Of a stretch of 26,821 nucleotides of DNA, positions 1 to 8,706 are shown one piece after another. The position numbers and the translations under genes are program-made. Below the pieces are notes generated by a model that was not told the origin of the DNA, made no database searches, and was given only the letters and a program-made list of their open reading frames with translations. This DNA is from Bacteroidia bacterium (lineage in GTDB: Bacteria > Bacteroidota > Bacteroidia > Bacteroidales > CAJPTX01): NCBI GenBank assembly GCA_905373665.1, contig CAJPTV010000017.1:1-26821 (forward strand), in the 5' to 3' direction. The number at the start of each line of letters is the position of its first letter. Position 1 is the first letter of the stretch.

Positions 1-2588
1 TTCGTAGCCTTGATGTCTACGTCGTTCGCCTTAAGCTCTTTGAGCTCATAGCCGTCGTCGGGGGTGACAGTTACCGTAAGCTCCGTATCCTTAACGACTG
101 CCTTTAGCGCCTCCTCTGTATAACCCTCGATAGCAATCTTCCCATGCTCGGTCTTTGCAAGCGTTACCGCAAAGGTCGTAGGTTTGGGATCGGGCTGAGG
201 TGTCGGCGTCTCGCCCCCTTGCTTCTTCTCAAACACGGCCGTCACCGTGGTCGCTGCCGTTACGGTAAACGTCTTCGTAGCCTTGATGTCTACGTCGTTC
301 GCCTTAAGCTCTTTGAGTTCATAGCCTTCGTCTGCCGTTGCTGTTACGGTAAGCTCCGTCCCGTAGGGCACTGCTGCGAGGTTATCTGCCCCTGCGATGG
401 AGACCGTACCCTCGCCCTCTTTCGTCGTTTCTACCTTGAAGGTCTTTAGCGTAAAGGTCGCTTTGACGGTAACTGCCCCCTTGACCACAAACTTGTTTTC
501 TTGCCTAAGGAGGTCGATGTCGCCTGCCGTTAGTGCCGTCAGTTCGTAGCCTTTACTTTCATCTGCCGTAGCCGTTACCGTAAGCTCCGTCCCGTAGGGC
601 ACTGCCGCGAGATTATCTGCCCCTGCGATGGTGATCGTACCCTCACCCTCTTTCGTCGTTTCTACAGCAAAGGTCTTTTTGGTAAAGGTCGCTTTGACGG
701 TTACTGCCCCCTTGACCACAAACTTGTTTTCCTGCTTAAGGAGATTGATATCGCCTGCCGTTAGCGCTGTCAGTTCGTAGCCTTTGCTTTCGTCTGCCGT
801 TGCCATTACGGTAAGCTCCGTCCACTTCTCTACTTCAACACTCGTGGCTTCCTGATGCCCCTCGAGCTCCAGCGTTCCCTCTCCTTCCTTTTCTAGTGTG
901 ATTCTATAGCTATCCGGGGTCACTATCTTTACCTTGCGGATGACGGCAGGGACGGTGCTCCCCGCTTCATTGGTTTTCACCGTAACGGTTACTTCACCGT
1001 TCTGCTTTTTGTTTGCTACTATCTCTCCTGTAGCAGGGTCGTAAGTGGCGAGGTCGTTCGACATCATCACAGTGAAGCCCTTTTCCGAGGCATTCGCGGG
1101 CTGGATATCTACCCACATCGGGATCGCATCGCCTCGTTTAATGTTGTGTGTAGCGAGTGTCGCTTGGACAGAACGTACCCTGACCGTTTTCACCTTGATT
1201 TTACACTCGTCCGAGTAGTCACCAAGCGTTGCTTTTAGCGTCACTTCTCCGTCTTTGAGCCCCTTAATCCAGATCCTCTTACCCGTATTGCTCTCAACGA
1301 TCTGCAATACATCCTTTGCGCCTTCAATCCGCACCTTAGGGCGGCCTTTAACCCCTTTACCCCAGACCTCTATTTCAACCGCCCGCTCTTCGTTGACGGA
1401 AAGAGACGTTTCTTTTACACTACCGTAACGCGGTGTGCCCATAACAATGAAAATCCCCTTATCCTGTTCGCGATCGCCATAGAATGTCCACCCCCGTTTT
1501 ATCAGTTCCTCACGCGCCGCCTTCCCCTCTGCATTGTAGATAAGCCCAGAGACCTCCCTCCCAAATCTTATATCCCTTATCTCCTTTTGTTTTGCCCACC
1601 ACACAAGACTTTCCGAGTAATTTGTGGGGCTCATTGCGGTTTCTTTAAGTCCTCCGATCGCAGTCTTTAGCTTCCACATCCACAGTGACTGATTAAAGGA
1701 GCTGCATTGGGAGAAGATATCCGACATCTCGGTCACCTTACTCACATTCCATGTATTCACATTCTGATCGAAGGATTTACAACCTGCAAACATACGAGCC
1801 ATGTTTGTCACCTCACCCACATTCCACCTCTCCAGCCGCTGGTTAAAGAAGGTGCACTCTAGGAACATACTCTGCATATTGGTCACCTTACCCACCTTCC
1901 AATCATTCAACGATTGATTGAAAGCGCGGCATTTGCTGAACATACTCTGCATATTGGTCACTTGACTCACATCCCAATCGTTCAGCGGCTGGTTAAAAGA
2001 GAAACACTCGTGGAACATAAACGCCATTTTCGTCACCTTGCCCACCTTCCAATCATTTAGCGGTTGATTGAAAGCGCGGCACTGGTAGAACATATACGAC
2101 ATGTCGTGGACGTTTGACAAGTCTGGCGTGTCGATCGTCTCTGCAAAAGTCATATTCTCGCACCCAGCAAAAGCGCAATACATGTTCTTCCACTTCACAT
2201 CACCAAACTGAATCACCTCGGTAAGATTACGTGTACTACCGCGTGGAGTTATCATGTTGAAATTGTTTAGCGAGGCCATCTGTAGCGCTCTTACCCCTTC
2301 AGGCCCCGCCTCAATGGTATATTCTCCAGCAGGGAGCAGGCACTTATAGGGGCGCGCTGGAAGCTCTACGGTGACCTTATCCTCGCGCTTTACCACCTTT
2401 CCACTGGCATCTTTAATCACAAGCTTGAACTTATCGCCCAAGAGCGGGAACTCTAATTCCCTTTGTTGGCTAAATTTCCATTTCGTAATAAACGGACGTC
2501 CTCCGTCTGCCCAAGCACTCCGAACGCTACACAACCCAAGCAGCAACACGAGCACCACCGCCATAAATCCAAATATTCTCCTCATCAT
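1..2588 (-). CDS. Secreted BspA-like (DUF285) repeat protein with Ig-like domains and an InlB-B-type repeat stalk, 3' end cut off
   Basis: The reading frame is open from the ATG at 2588 to the left edge, giving at least 862 residues with no stop. Residues 1-27 form a type I signal peptide (hydrophobic core, AWA before Asp28); the only Cys lies in LGLC, a poor lipobox. RPFITKW follows directly at 31-37, starting a beta-rich module that ends with EAGPEGV and VIQFGDVKW. Six 25-residue repeats (pattern MFxxCxxFNQPLNDWxVxxVTxM) span about 155-303. Two Ig-like segments lie near 380-555. From about 558 there are at least four InlB-B-like repeats (motif GYELTALTAGDI or GYELKELKANDV). The protein is probably a surface or secreted adhesin; that role is known for BspA-like proteins but is inferred here. 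It is homologous to the lipoproteins at 17313-26821 but is not lipidated and is much longer. A second ATG at 2585 is an equally possible start. The C-terminal anchor lies outside the window. Confidence 0.9.
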   Translation of the reverse strand, partial: MMRRIFGFMAVVLVLLLGLCSVRSAWADGGRPFITKWKFSQQRELEFPLLGDKFKLVIKDASGKVVKREDKVTVELPARPYKCLLPAGEYTIEAGPEGVRALQMASLNNFNMITPRGSTRNLTEVIQFGDVKWKNMYCAFAGCENMTFAETIDTPDLSNVHDMSYMFYQCRAFNQPLNDWKVGKVTKMAFMFHECFSFNQPLNDWDVSQVTNMQSMFSKCRAFNQSLNDWKVGKVTNMQSMFLECTFFNQRLERWNVGEVTNMARMFAGCKSFDQNVNTWNVSKVTEMSDIFSQCSSFNQSLWMWKLKTAIGGLKETAMSPTNYSESLVWWAKQKEIRDIRFGREVSGLIYNAEGKAAREELIKRGWTFYGDREQDKGIFIVMGTPRYGSVKETSLSVNEERAVEIEVWGKGVKGRPKVRIEGAKDVLQIVESNTGKRIWIKGLKDGEVTLKATLGDYSDECKIKVKTVRVRSVQATLATHNIKRGDAIPMWVDIQPANASEKGFTVMMSNDLATYDPATGEIVANKKQNGEVTVTVKTNEAGSTVPAVIRKVKIVTPDSYRITLEKEGEGTLELEGHQEATSVEVEKWTELTVMATADESKGYELTALTAGDINLLKQENKFVVKGAVTVKATFTKKTFAVETTKEGEGTITIAGADNLAAVPYGTELTVTATADESKGYELTALTAGDIDLLRQENKFVVKGAVTVKATFTLKTFKVETTKEGEGTVSIAGADNLAAVPYGTELTVTATADEGYELKELKANDVDIKATKTFTVTAATTVTAVFEKKQGGETPTPQPDPKPTTFAVTLAKTEHGKIAIEGYTEEALKAVVKDTELTVTVTPDDGYELKELKANDVDIKAT
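351..812. repeat. Two-copy 231-nt direct repeat encoding InlB-B-type stalk units
   Basis: Sequence at 351-581 is repeated at 582-812 with a 231-nt offset (77 codons, in frame) and few differences. Examples are the blocks beginning at 481 and 712, which both start ttgaccacaaacttgtttt. A second, less regular match of 273 nt (91 codons) links 1-51 with 274-324. Both lie inside the reverse-strand stalk gene. Such in-frame near-identical units allow gain or loss of stalk modules by recombination. Confidence 0.85.
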
Positions 2589-2941
2589 AAAAACTAGTTT
2601 GTAAGATTAGTTGGACAAAGTTCAAACTTTCTACCGAGATGGTTAGGGTTTCGTATGTTTCAAAAACGAGAAAATAGGGTGTATTACAGCAACGCACTGT
2701 GCGTCATTGTCATACAATGAAAGAAAAAAGCGTGTTCGTCGCACCTTTAGCGTGCGCTTTCCCTACTTTTTGTGATTGTAGGAGTCAGCCAATAGCTACA
2801 TCTTTGCACTCCTCAACGAATCTACCATCTACGCAGAGAATAATCGCTATTGCTTGTCTGGCAGGCTTTTATTCGACTGATTCTTTGAAACGCGATAACC
2901 AGTTTTCGATGCAGGAAAGCGCTACAAAACGAGCGGTAGTC
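2589..2941. other. Divergent intergenic region
   Basis: About 350 bases separate the reverse-strand BspA-like gene from the FecA-like receptor gene. The plus-strand receptor frame is open through much of this stretch (from 2699), but the residues read from it look non-coding: no signal peptide, several Cys and His, and no similarity to the receptor family. The region holds a candidate plus-strand promoter near 2776-2806 and small imperfect hairpins. I saw no convincing promoter for the reverse-strand gene and no riboswitch that I recognise. Confidence 0.6.
2776..2806 (+). promoter_or_regulatory. Candidate Bacteroidetes-type promoter of the receptor operon
   Basis: TTG at 2776-2778 is followed, after 20 bases, by CATCTTTG at 2799-2806. 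This matches seven of eight positions of the Bacteroidetes -7 element TAnnTTTG at the usual spacing from a -33 TTG. It would give an untranslated leader of about 130 bases before the ATG at 2942. It argues against translation starting at 2699. Confidence 0.4.
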
Positions 2942-5287
2942 ATGAGGAGGGGAGGCGCAGGATGGTGTTTCCCTACAGTTCAGCGATATAAGTTTAGGCG
3001 CTTTTCTATAGCGTTATGGTTTCTATGCCTTGTCGCATCCCCATTTTTAGGGATAGGGCAGACCCATATCCGAATGGCGACGGGCGAAGTGGCTGATTCT
3101 CTGCGGCGTATTGAGGCGCGTCGCTTGGCAGACTCCATCCAGATGAGCGACTCGATAGACGAGGTCGTCGTACGCGCCAGTGCAATCATGGGCTCGAAGT
3201 TCGAGGCACGCAACCGTACGGGCTCTGCTTACTATCTCTCCCCCAAGGAAATCACCCTGAGTGGCTACTCCGACATCAACCGTATGCTCAAGAGTGTGCC
3301 TGGGGTGAATATCTACGAGGAGGATGGCTTCGGTCTCCGCCCCAACATCAGCCTTCGTGGCACAAAGGCCGAGCGCAGCGAACGCATCACCCTGATGGAG
3401 GACGGCGTCCTTGCCGCACCCGCGCCCTACGCAGCGCCTGCTGCCTACTACTTCCCTACGGCGGCGCGTATGCACGCCATCGAGGTGCTCAAGGGGAGTA
3501 GTCAGGTGCAGTACGGTCCGTTCACGACGGGCGGGGCTATCAACATGGTTTCTACGCCCATCCCCCGACGTTTGCAAGCCAAACTCGTTGCCTCCTACGG
3601 TGTTTACAACACCCTAAAGAGCCACGCAATGGTCGGCAATGACTACGAACACGTCGGTTTCATGGTCGAGTACCTACGCCACCAGTCTAAAGGCTTTCGA
3701 CGCGACGAACCCGATCAGCGTACAGGCTTTCAGCGCAACGACCTCATTGCGAAACTCGCCGTCCACTCGAGCGAGGATGCCGACCTACGCCACCTCCTCG
3801 AGTACAAGTTTGGGTTTGCCAACGAGCACTCGGACGAGACCTACCTCGGGCTCTCCGAGCAGGACTTTGCCACTCGTCCCTACTACCGCTATGCAGGTGC
3901 GCAAAAAGACCGACTGACGACGCGTCACGCCCAGAATGTGCTTACCTATCTCGTCGAAGTGCCCAATCGGTTTAAGGTGACAACCCATCTTTACTACAAC
4001 TACTTCTTTCGCAACTGGTATAAACTCAACGACGTACGCGTAGGGCACACCAAGGGCGAACGGCGCAGCATCAACGCCGTATTGGCAGACCCCGAAACCA
4101 ACCATCTCTATTTCGACATTATAACGGGCGCACGCGACTACATTGGCGAGGCGCTCATGGTGCGTGCGAACCAGCGCTACTACCACTCGCGCGGCATACA
4201 GTCTAAAGCAGAGTATCGTTTTGACCTCCTAGGGGGGTTCTTTACCGCCGAGCTCGGGGGGCGCTACCATGCCGACCTCGAAGACCGCTTCCAGCACGAC
4301 GACAGCTACTCCATGCGCGAGGGCAAGATGGAGCTCTTCCTCGAAGGCTTGCCCGGGAGTAGTGCCAACCGCGTTACTACGGCACACGCCTTTTCCAGCT
4401 ACTTGCTTACCAAGTGGGTCAAGAGCATCTTTACCCTCACGGCAGGGGTGCGTTACGAGAATGTGCACCTCGTCGACCGCGACTATACGAAAGCTGACCC
4501 GCGGCGTACGGGACACCTTCGGCGCGAGACACCCAACTCCGCCCAAGGACTCCTCCCAGGGTTCGGGGTCAACTGCAAGCTCCTCCCCATCCTTTCGCTC
4601 TTTGCGGGAGTACACAAGGGGTTTGCACCACCGAGTGCCGTCATGGGGCAAAAGCCCGAAAATAGCTGGAACATAGAGTCGGGGCTACGCCTCGGTTGGC
4701 AGGAATTGCGTGCCGAGGTCATTGGCTTTCAAAACCGCTATAGCAACATGCTCGGGAGCGACCTTACCGCACAGGGCGGACAGGGGACGCTCGAACAGTT
4801 CAACATCGGCGAGGCGTTGGTGCGCGGCGTGGAAAGCATCCTACAATACCAGCCCCTCCCGTACCGTTGGCCAGTGCACCTCCCCCTCCAGCTCTCCTAC
4901 ACGTTTACCGACACCCAAATGCTAAACTCTTTTACGAGCAACTCATGGGGCACGGTGCTCGCGGGCGACGAGATCCCCTACATCTTTCGCCACGCGTTTC
5001 ATGCACAGGTCGGGGTGGAGAGCCAATGGGTCGATGCCTCGGTGAGTGTACGTTACAACGGCGACATGCGCACCACGCCTGGACAAGGACGGATCGCCCA
5101 CCGCGAGCGCATCCCCGCCCACTACCTGCTAGATGCGACGTTGCGCGGACACATCAATCGGCACGTAACGCTCACGCTCAATGCCATCAACCTCCTCAAT
5201 CGGCGCTACCTCGTTTCGCGCCACCCTGCGGGCTTACGAGCGGGTCACCCGTTTGGGCTCTATGGTGGGGTTCGGTTAACCTTCTAA
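2942..5287 (+). CDS. FecA-like TonB-dependent outer-membrane receptor
   Basis: This 781-residue protein would import a chelate (ferric siderophore or citrate type, or another small ligand) across the outer membrane using TonB energy. The start at 2942 gives a basic, hydrophobic signal peptide (around FRRFSIALWFLCLVASPF). A TonB-box-like DEVVVRA lies at 73-79 and the plug follows. Residues about 159-208 contain APAPYAAPAAYYFP, then IEVLKGSSQVQYGP and TTGGAINMV, the pattern typical of FecA-type plugs. The barrel ends in VRLTF with the C-terminal Phe expected for outer-membrane proteins. There is no N-terminal signalling domain and no carboxypeptidase-like domain, so it is not a SusC. An upstream start at 2909 is possible; 2699 is unlikely. 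It is the first gene of the operon, with 14 bases before susC-like. The ligand is not determined by the sequence. Confidence 0.85.
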   Translation: MRRGGAGWCFPTVQRYKFRRFSIALWFLCLVASPFLGIGQTHIRMATGEVADSLRRIEARRLADSIQMSDSIDEVVVRASAIMGSKFEARNRTGSAYYLSPKEITLSGYSDINRMLKSVPGVNIYEEDGFGLRPNISLRGTKAERSERITLMEDGVLAAPAPYAAPAAYYFPTAARMHAIEVLKGSSQVQYGPFTTGGAINMVSTPIPRRLQAKLVASYGVYNTLKSHAMVGNDYEHVGFMVEYLRHQSKGFRRDEPDQRTGFQRNDLIAKLAVHSSEDADLRHLLEYKFGFANEHSDETYLGLSEQDFATRPYYRYAGAQKDRLTTRHAQNVLTYLVEVPNRFKVTTHLYYNYFFRNWYKLNDVRVGHTKGERRSINAVLADPETNHLYFDIITGARDYIGEALMVRANQRYYHSRGIQSKAEYRFDLLGGFFTAELGGRYHADLEDRFQHDDSYSMREGKMELFLEGLPGSSANRVTTAHAFSSYLLTKWVKSIFTLTAGVRYENVHLVDRDYTKADPRRTGHLRRETPNSAQGLLPGFGVNCKLLPILSLFAGVHKGFAPPSAVMGQKPENSWNIESGLRLGWQELRAEVIGFQNRYSNMLGSDLTAQGGQGTLEQFNIGEALVRGVESILQYQPLPYRWPVHLPLQLSYTFTDTQMLNSFTSNSWGTVLAGDEIPYIFRHAFHAQVGVESQWVDASVSVRYNGDMRTTPGQGRIAHRERIPAHYLLDATLRGHINRHVTLTLNAINLLNRRYLVSRHPAGLRAGHPFGLYGGVRLTF

Positions 5288-5301
5288 GATTGTTGCGAAA
5301 A

Positions 5302-8300
5302 ATGACCTTTCGGTGGAATATAAGACACAGCCTGCCCCTCCTGTTCCTTCTCCTACTATTCTCTTTGCTCCCACGCCTCCTTTGGGGGCAAGGGGCTACG
5401 CAGGTGACGGGCACGGTCTCTGACCGGCAGGGCGAGCCGCTCATCGGGGCTTACGTCCTTCTGGTAGAAAGTGGCGAGCGCGCGGTAACCGACCCTAACG
5501 GACGTTATAAGCTCAAGGGCTCGGTGGGGCAGACCCTCGAATTTGCCTACATGGGGATGCTGACCAAGCGAGTTAAAATCCGTTCGTTACGCACCAACGT
5601 CGTGCTAGAGGACGATAGCAAGCAGCTGGATCAGGTCGTCATCACCGGCTACCAGAAGGTGCGTAACCGTGTCTACACAGGCGCAGCCGCCTCGGCACGT
5701 ATTAGCGAGATTAAGGTCGAGGGGGTAGCCGACGTGTCGCGTATGCTAGAGGGGCGTCTGCCCGGGCTCAACATTCAGAACATTTCAGGGACGTTTGGCT
5801 CAGCCCCGCGTATCAACATCCGTGGGGGCGCCTCCATCTTAGGGAACGTGCAACCGCTGTGGGTAATTGACGGGGCAGTGTACGAAGACCTCGTACACCT
5901 GAGCCTCGACGAGCTTGCCTCGGGCGATGCTGTCACCCTCGTCAGCTCTGCCATTGCAGGGCTCAATGCTGCCGACATAGAGGACATACAGGTACTGAAA
6001 GATGCCTCGGCAACCTCCGTCTATGGGGCACGTGCCCTCAACGGCGTTATCATCATTACCACCAAGTCTGGGCGACGCGAGCAGCCCCTGCGAGTAACCT
6101 ACGCCACGGAGAACACCGTACGGTTAAAGCCGCGTTACGCCGACTTCGACCTACTCAATTCGCAAGAGACCATGGCACTCTACCAAGAGATGGCCGACAA
6201 GGGGTACTTTTCGCTCCGCGATGCGCTCTACGGGCGACGCAGCGGTATCTACTACCAGCTCTATCACGACCTAAGCACTATCAATCCCTCCACTGGGCGT
6301 TACTACCTAGAGAATACCGCAGAGGCGCGCGCCGATTACCTAAAGAAAGGCGAGTATGCCAATACCGATTGGCTCGACCTCCTCTTCACCCTACGCCCCA
6401 CCACCAACCATTCCCTTACCTTCACGGGGGGGAGTAAACACATCGCCACCTACGCCTCATTGGGCTACTACTACGATGCGGGCTGGACGATAGCCGACCG
6501 TGTGCAGAAGCTCTCTGCCAACCTCAAGAGCACCTTCTTCATTACTGAGCAATTGACTGCCACCCTCTCGGCACAAGGGAACTTCCGTACACAGCGCGCG
6601 CCTGGCACGCTCCCCCAACGGCGTAACCACGCCATCGGTACTTTTGAACGCGACTTCGACATTAACCCCTTCTCCTACGCCCTCGGCACGAGTCGCACCC
6701 TACGCCCCTATCGCGACAACGGCGAGCATGCCTACTACCGCAACAACTGGGCGCCGTTTAACATACTCAACGAGTATGACAACAACCGAATGGAGATCGG
6801 CGTGCAGGATCTTAAGCTGCAGGGCGAAGCCTCCTACAAGCTCTTAGACGACCTCGAACTACGCACCCTCCTCTCGGCACGCCAAGCCTCGACGAGTACC
6901 CTCCACACCATCACCGAACGCTCAAACCTCGTACGCGCCTTCCAAGCGAATGAGACACCTTGGGTCGCACAGCAAAATATCTATCTCTTGCACGACAAAG
7001 ATCGCCCACAAGCACAGCCCTCCGTAGCCCTTACCCATGGTGGCATACTGAACAAAACGGAGGTCAACCTGCGGAGCTACCTTGCGCGCCTCGCCATCGA
7101 CTATGACAAGAACTTGGACGACCACGACCTCAAAGCCTTTGCCTTTGCCGAGGTGCGCCAAACCGACCGCACCAACAATCCGTTTACGGGCTACGGCATT
7201 CAGTACAACAAGGGGAATCAGGTCTATACGCCGCCCGCCATCTTCGAGAAGCTCTTCCAAGAAAACACCCCTTACTTTGCCCTACGACAGCGCGACGAGC
7301 GCGGCGTCACCTTCTCACTCAACGGGACGTACGGTTACAAAGAGCGCTATATCTTCAATGCGGTACTCAACTACGAAGGGTCGAACGCCTCGGGACGTGG
7401 GGCACGTGCCCTCTGGTTACCGACGTGGAACGTAGGGGCAAAGTGGAACATCGACCAAGAGTCTTTCATTGACGACAAGCGCACCTTTTCTCGCCTTGCC
7501 CTCCGCGCCAGCTATGGGCTCACGGCCAAGATGAACGACGAGGCAAGCCACGCCAATTCTATCTATACGGGGGGCATCGTCAACCGCAATCAGTATGCGT
7601 GGCGCGAGGACAAGCTCTCTATCCAACACCTAGAGAACCGCGACCTGACGTGGGAAAAGATGTACGAGCTCAACATCGGGCTCGAGCTCGGCTTCTTTAA
7701 CAACCGCCTCAGCTCGACAGTGGAGGTCTACCAACGCAACTCCTTTGACCTGATTGACCTTGTGCGTACCTCGGGCATCGGCGGGCAGTATTACAAATAT
7801 GCCAACTTTGGCGACATGCGCACGCGCGGGCTAGAGATTGGCATCCATACGCGCAACTTCGAGAGCTCACGCTTTAGTTGGCACACGAGCCTCACGATGG
7901 CGGGGATGCATCAGGAGATAACGCGCCTACTCAATGCCCCTAATACCCTCGAGATGGTCGCAGGACGCGGACGGGGCAACATCGTCGGCTATCCGAAAGG
8001 GTCGCTCTTTTCCTTCAACTTCCAAGGGCTTAACGCTAACGGACTCCCGACCTACGACTTTGGGCTCTACCCGCTCAACGGGGGGGCGTATGCCAACATT
8101 GCAGGGGCAGACTTCTCCGATGCGCAGTATTCTAAAAGCTACCTCCTTTACCACGGACCGATAGAACCGCCCATTACGGGGGGGCTCTCCAATACGTTCA
8201 AGTTCTACGACTGGGAGTTTTCCTTTTTCATCACCATGCAGGCAGGAAACAAGCTTCGTCTGAACCCGACCTTTGACCCCACGTTTGCCGACCTCAACGT

Positions 8301-8688
8301 CTTTTCTTCGGAGTATAAGAACCGTTGGCTTAACCCTGGCGACGAGCGACGTACGGATGTGCCCGTGCTCCCCTCCCAAGAGCTTATTGACCAAGTGGGA
8401 CGAGAGAACATCGAACGCGCCTACAACACCTACAACTATTCGCAACAGCGCGTAGCCGACGGCTCATTTGTACGGATGAAGACCATCGCCCTTGCCTACC
8501 ACCTCCCCGATGCCTACGCAGAGCGGCTTAACCTGCGGTCGGTCAACTTTCGGCTGAGCGTCACCAACCCCTTCCTCATCTACTCAGACAAGCGCCTCAA
8601 GGGGCAAGACCCCGAGTACTACCGCTCGGGAGGCGTCTCGCTGCCTACGCCCAAGCAGTGCACACTGTCGATGAACGTAACCTTCTAA
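5302..8688 (+). CDS. SusC/RagA-family TonB-linked outer-membrane transporter
   Basis: The 1128-residue product starts at 5302, 14 bases after the FecA-like gene, with a clear signal peptide (MTFRWNIRHSLPLLFLLLLF...). A carboxypeptidase-D regulatory-like domain (VTGTVSDRQGEPLIGAYVLL) follows, then a TonB-box-like DQVVITGYQ. The plug carries the SusC signature LKDASATSVYGARALNGV at about 232-249, followed by IIITTKSG. The rest is a large beta barrel ending in MNVTF. SusC proteins form the barrel of a 'pedal-bin' transporter with a SusD lid, which is the next gene. A longer frame open from 4867 runs inside the previous gene and lacks a signal peptide, so it was rejected. The plug contains a segment with LSLDELASGDAVTLVSSAIAG between the 'VIDGAVYED' and 'IEDIQVLKD' motifs. 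Confidence 0.95.
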   Translation: MTFRWNIRHSLPLLFLLLLFSLLPRLLWGQGATQVTGTVSDRQGEPLIGAYVLLVESGERAVTDPNGRYKLKGSVGQTLEFAYMGMLTKRVKIRSLRTNVVLEDDSKQLDQVVITGYQKVRNRVYTGAAASARISEIKVEGVADVSRMLEGRLPGLNIQNISGTFGSAPRINIRGGASILGNVQPLWVIDGAVYEDLVHLSLDELASGDAVTLVSSAIAGLNAADIEDIQVLKDASATSVYGARALNGVIIITTKSGRREQPLRVTYATENTVRLKPRYADFDLLNSQETMALYQEMADKGYFSLRDALYGRRSGIYYQLYHDLSTINPSTGRYYLENTAEARADYLKKGEYANTDWLDLLFTLRPTTNHSLTFTGGSKHIATYASLGYYYDAGWTIADRVQKLSANLKSTFFITEQLTATLSAQGNFRTQRAPGTLPQRRNHAIGTFERDFDINPFSYALGTSRTLRPYRDNGEHAYYRNNWAPFNILNEYDNNRMEIGVQDLKLQGEASYKLLDDLELRTLLSARQASTSTLHTITERSNLVRAFQANETPWVAQQNIYLLHDKDRPQAQPSVALTHGGILNKTEVNLRSYLARLAIDYDKNLDDHDLKAFAFAEVRQTDRTNNPFTGYGIQYNKGNQVYTPPAIFEKLFQENTPYFALRQRDERGVTFSLNGTYGYKERYIFNAVLNYEGSNASGRGARALWLPTWNVGAKWNIDQESFIDDKRTFSRLALRASYGLTAKMNDEASHANSIYTGGIVNRNQYAWREDKLSIQHLENRDLTWEKMYELNIGLELGFFNNRLSSTVEVYQRNSFDLIDLVRTSGIGGQYYKYANFGDMRTRGLEIGIHTRNFESSRFSWHTSLTMAGMHQEITRLLNAPNTLEMVAGRGRGNIVGYPKGSLFSFNFQGLNANGLPTYDFGLYPLNGGAYANIAGADFSDAQYSKSYLLYHGPIEPPITGGLSNTFKFYDWEFSFFITMQAGNKLRLNPTFDPTFADLNVFSSEYKNRWLNPGDERRTDVPVLPSQELIDQVGRENIERAYNTYNYSQQRVADGSFVRMKTIALAYHLPDAYAERLNLRSVNFRLSVTNPFLIYSDKRLKGQDPEYYRSGGVSLPTPKQCTLSMNVTF

Positions 8689-8706
8689 CCCTCTCTTTGC
8701 ACGCCG

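Noticed and set aside
144..449. Small basic open frame on the plus strand
   Set aside because: It is a frame opposite the stalk gene, with a Cys/Arg/Leu-rich sequence and no gene-like features.
3047..3577. Antisense open frame inside the receptor gene
   Set aside because: It is a shadow of a strongly coding plus strand, lacks domains or signals, and many such frames occur opposite these genes.
4867..5301. N-terminal extension of the SusC protein
   Set aside because: The open frame lies inside the receptor gene, gives no signal peptide and low-complexity Pro/Arg/His-rich residues; ATG 5302 gives a clear signal peptide.
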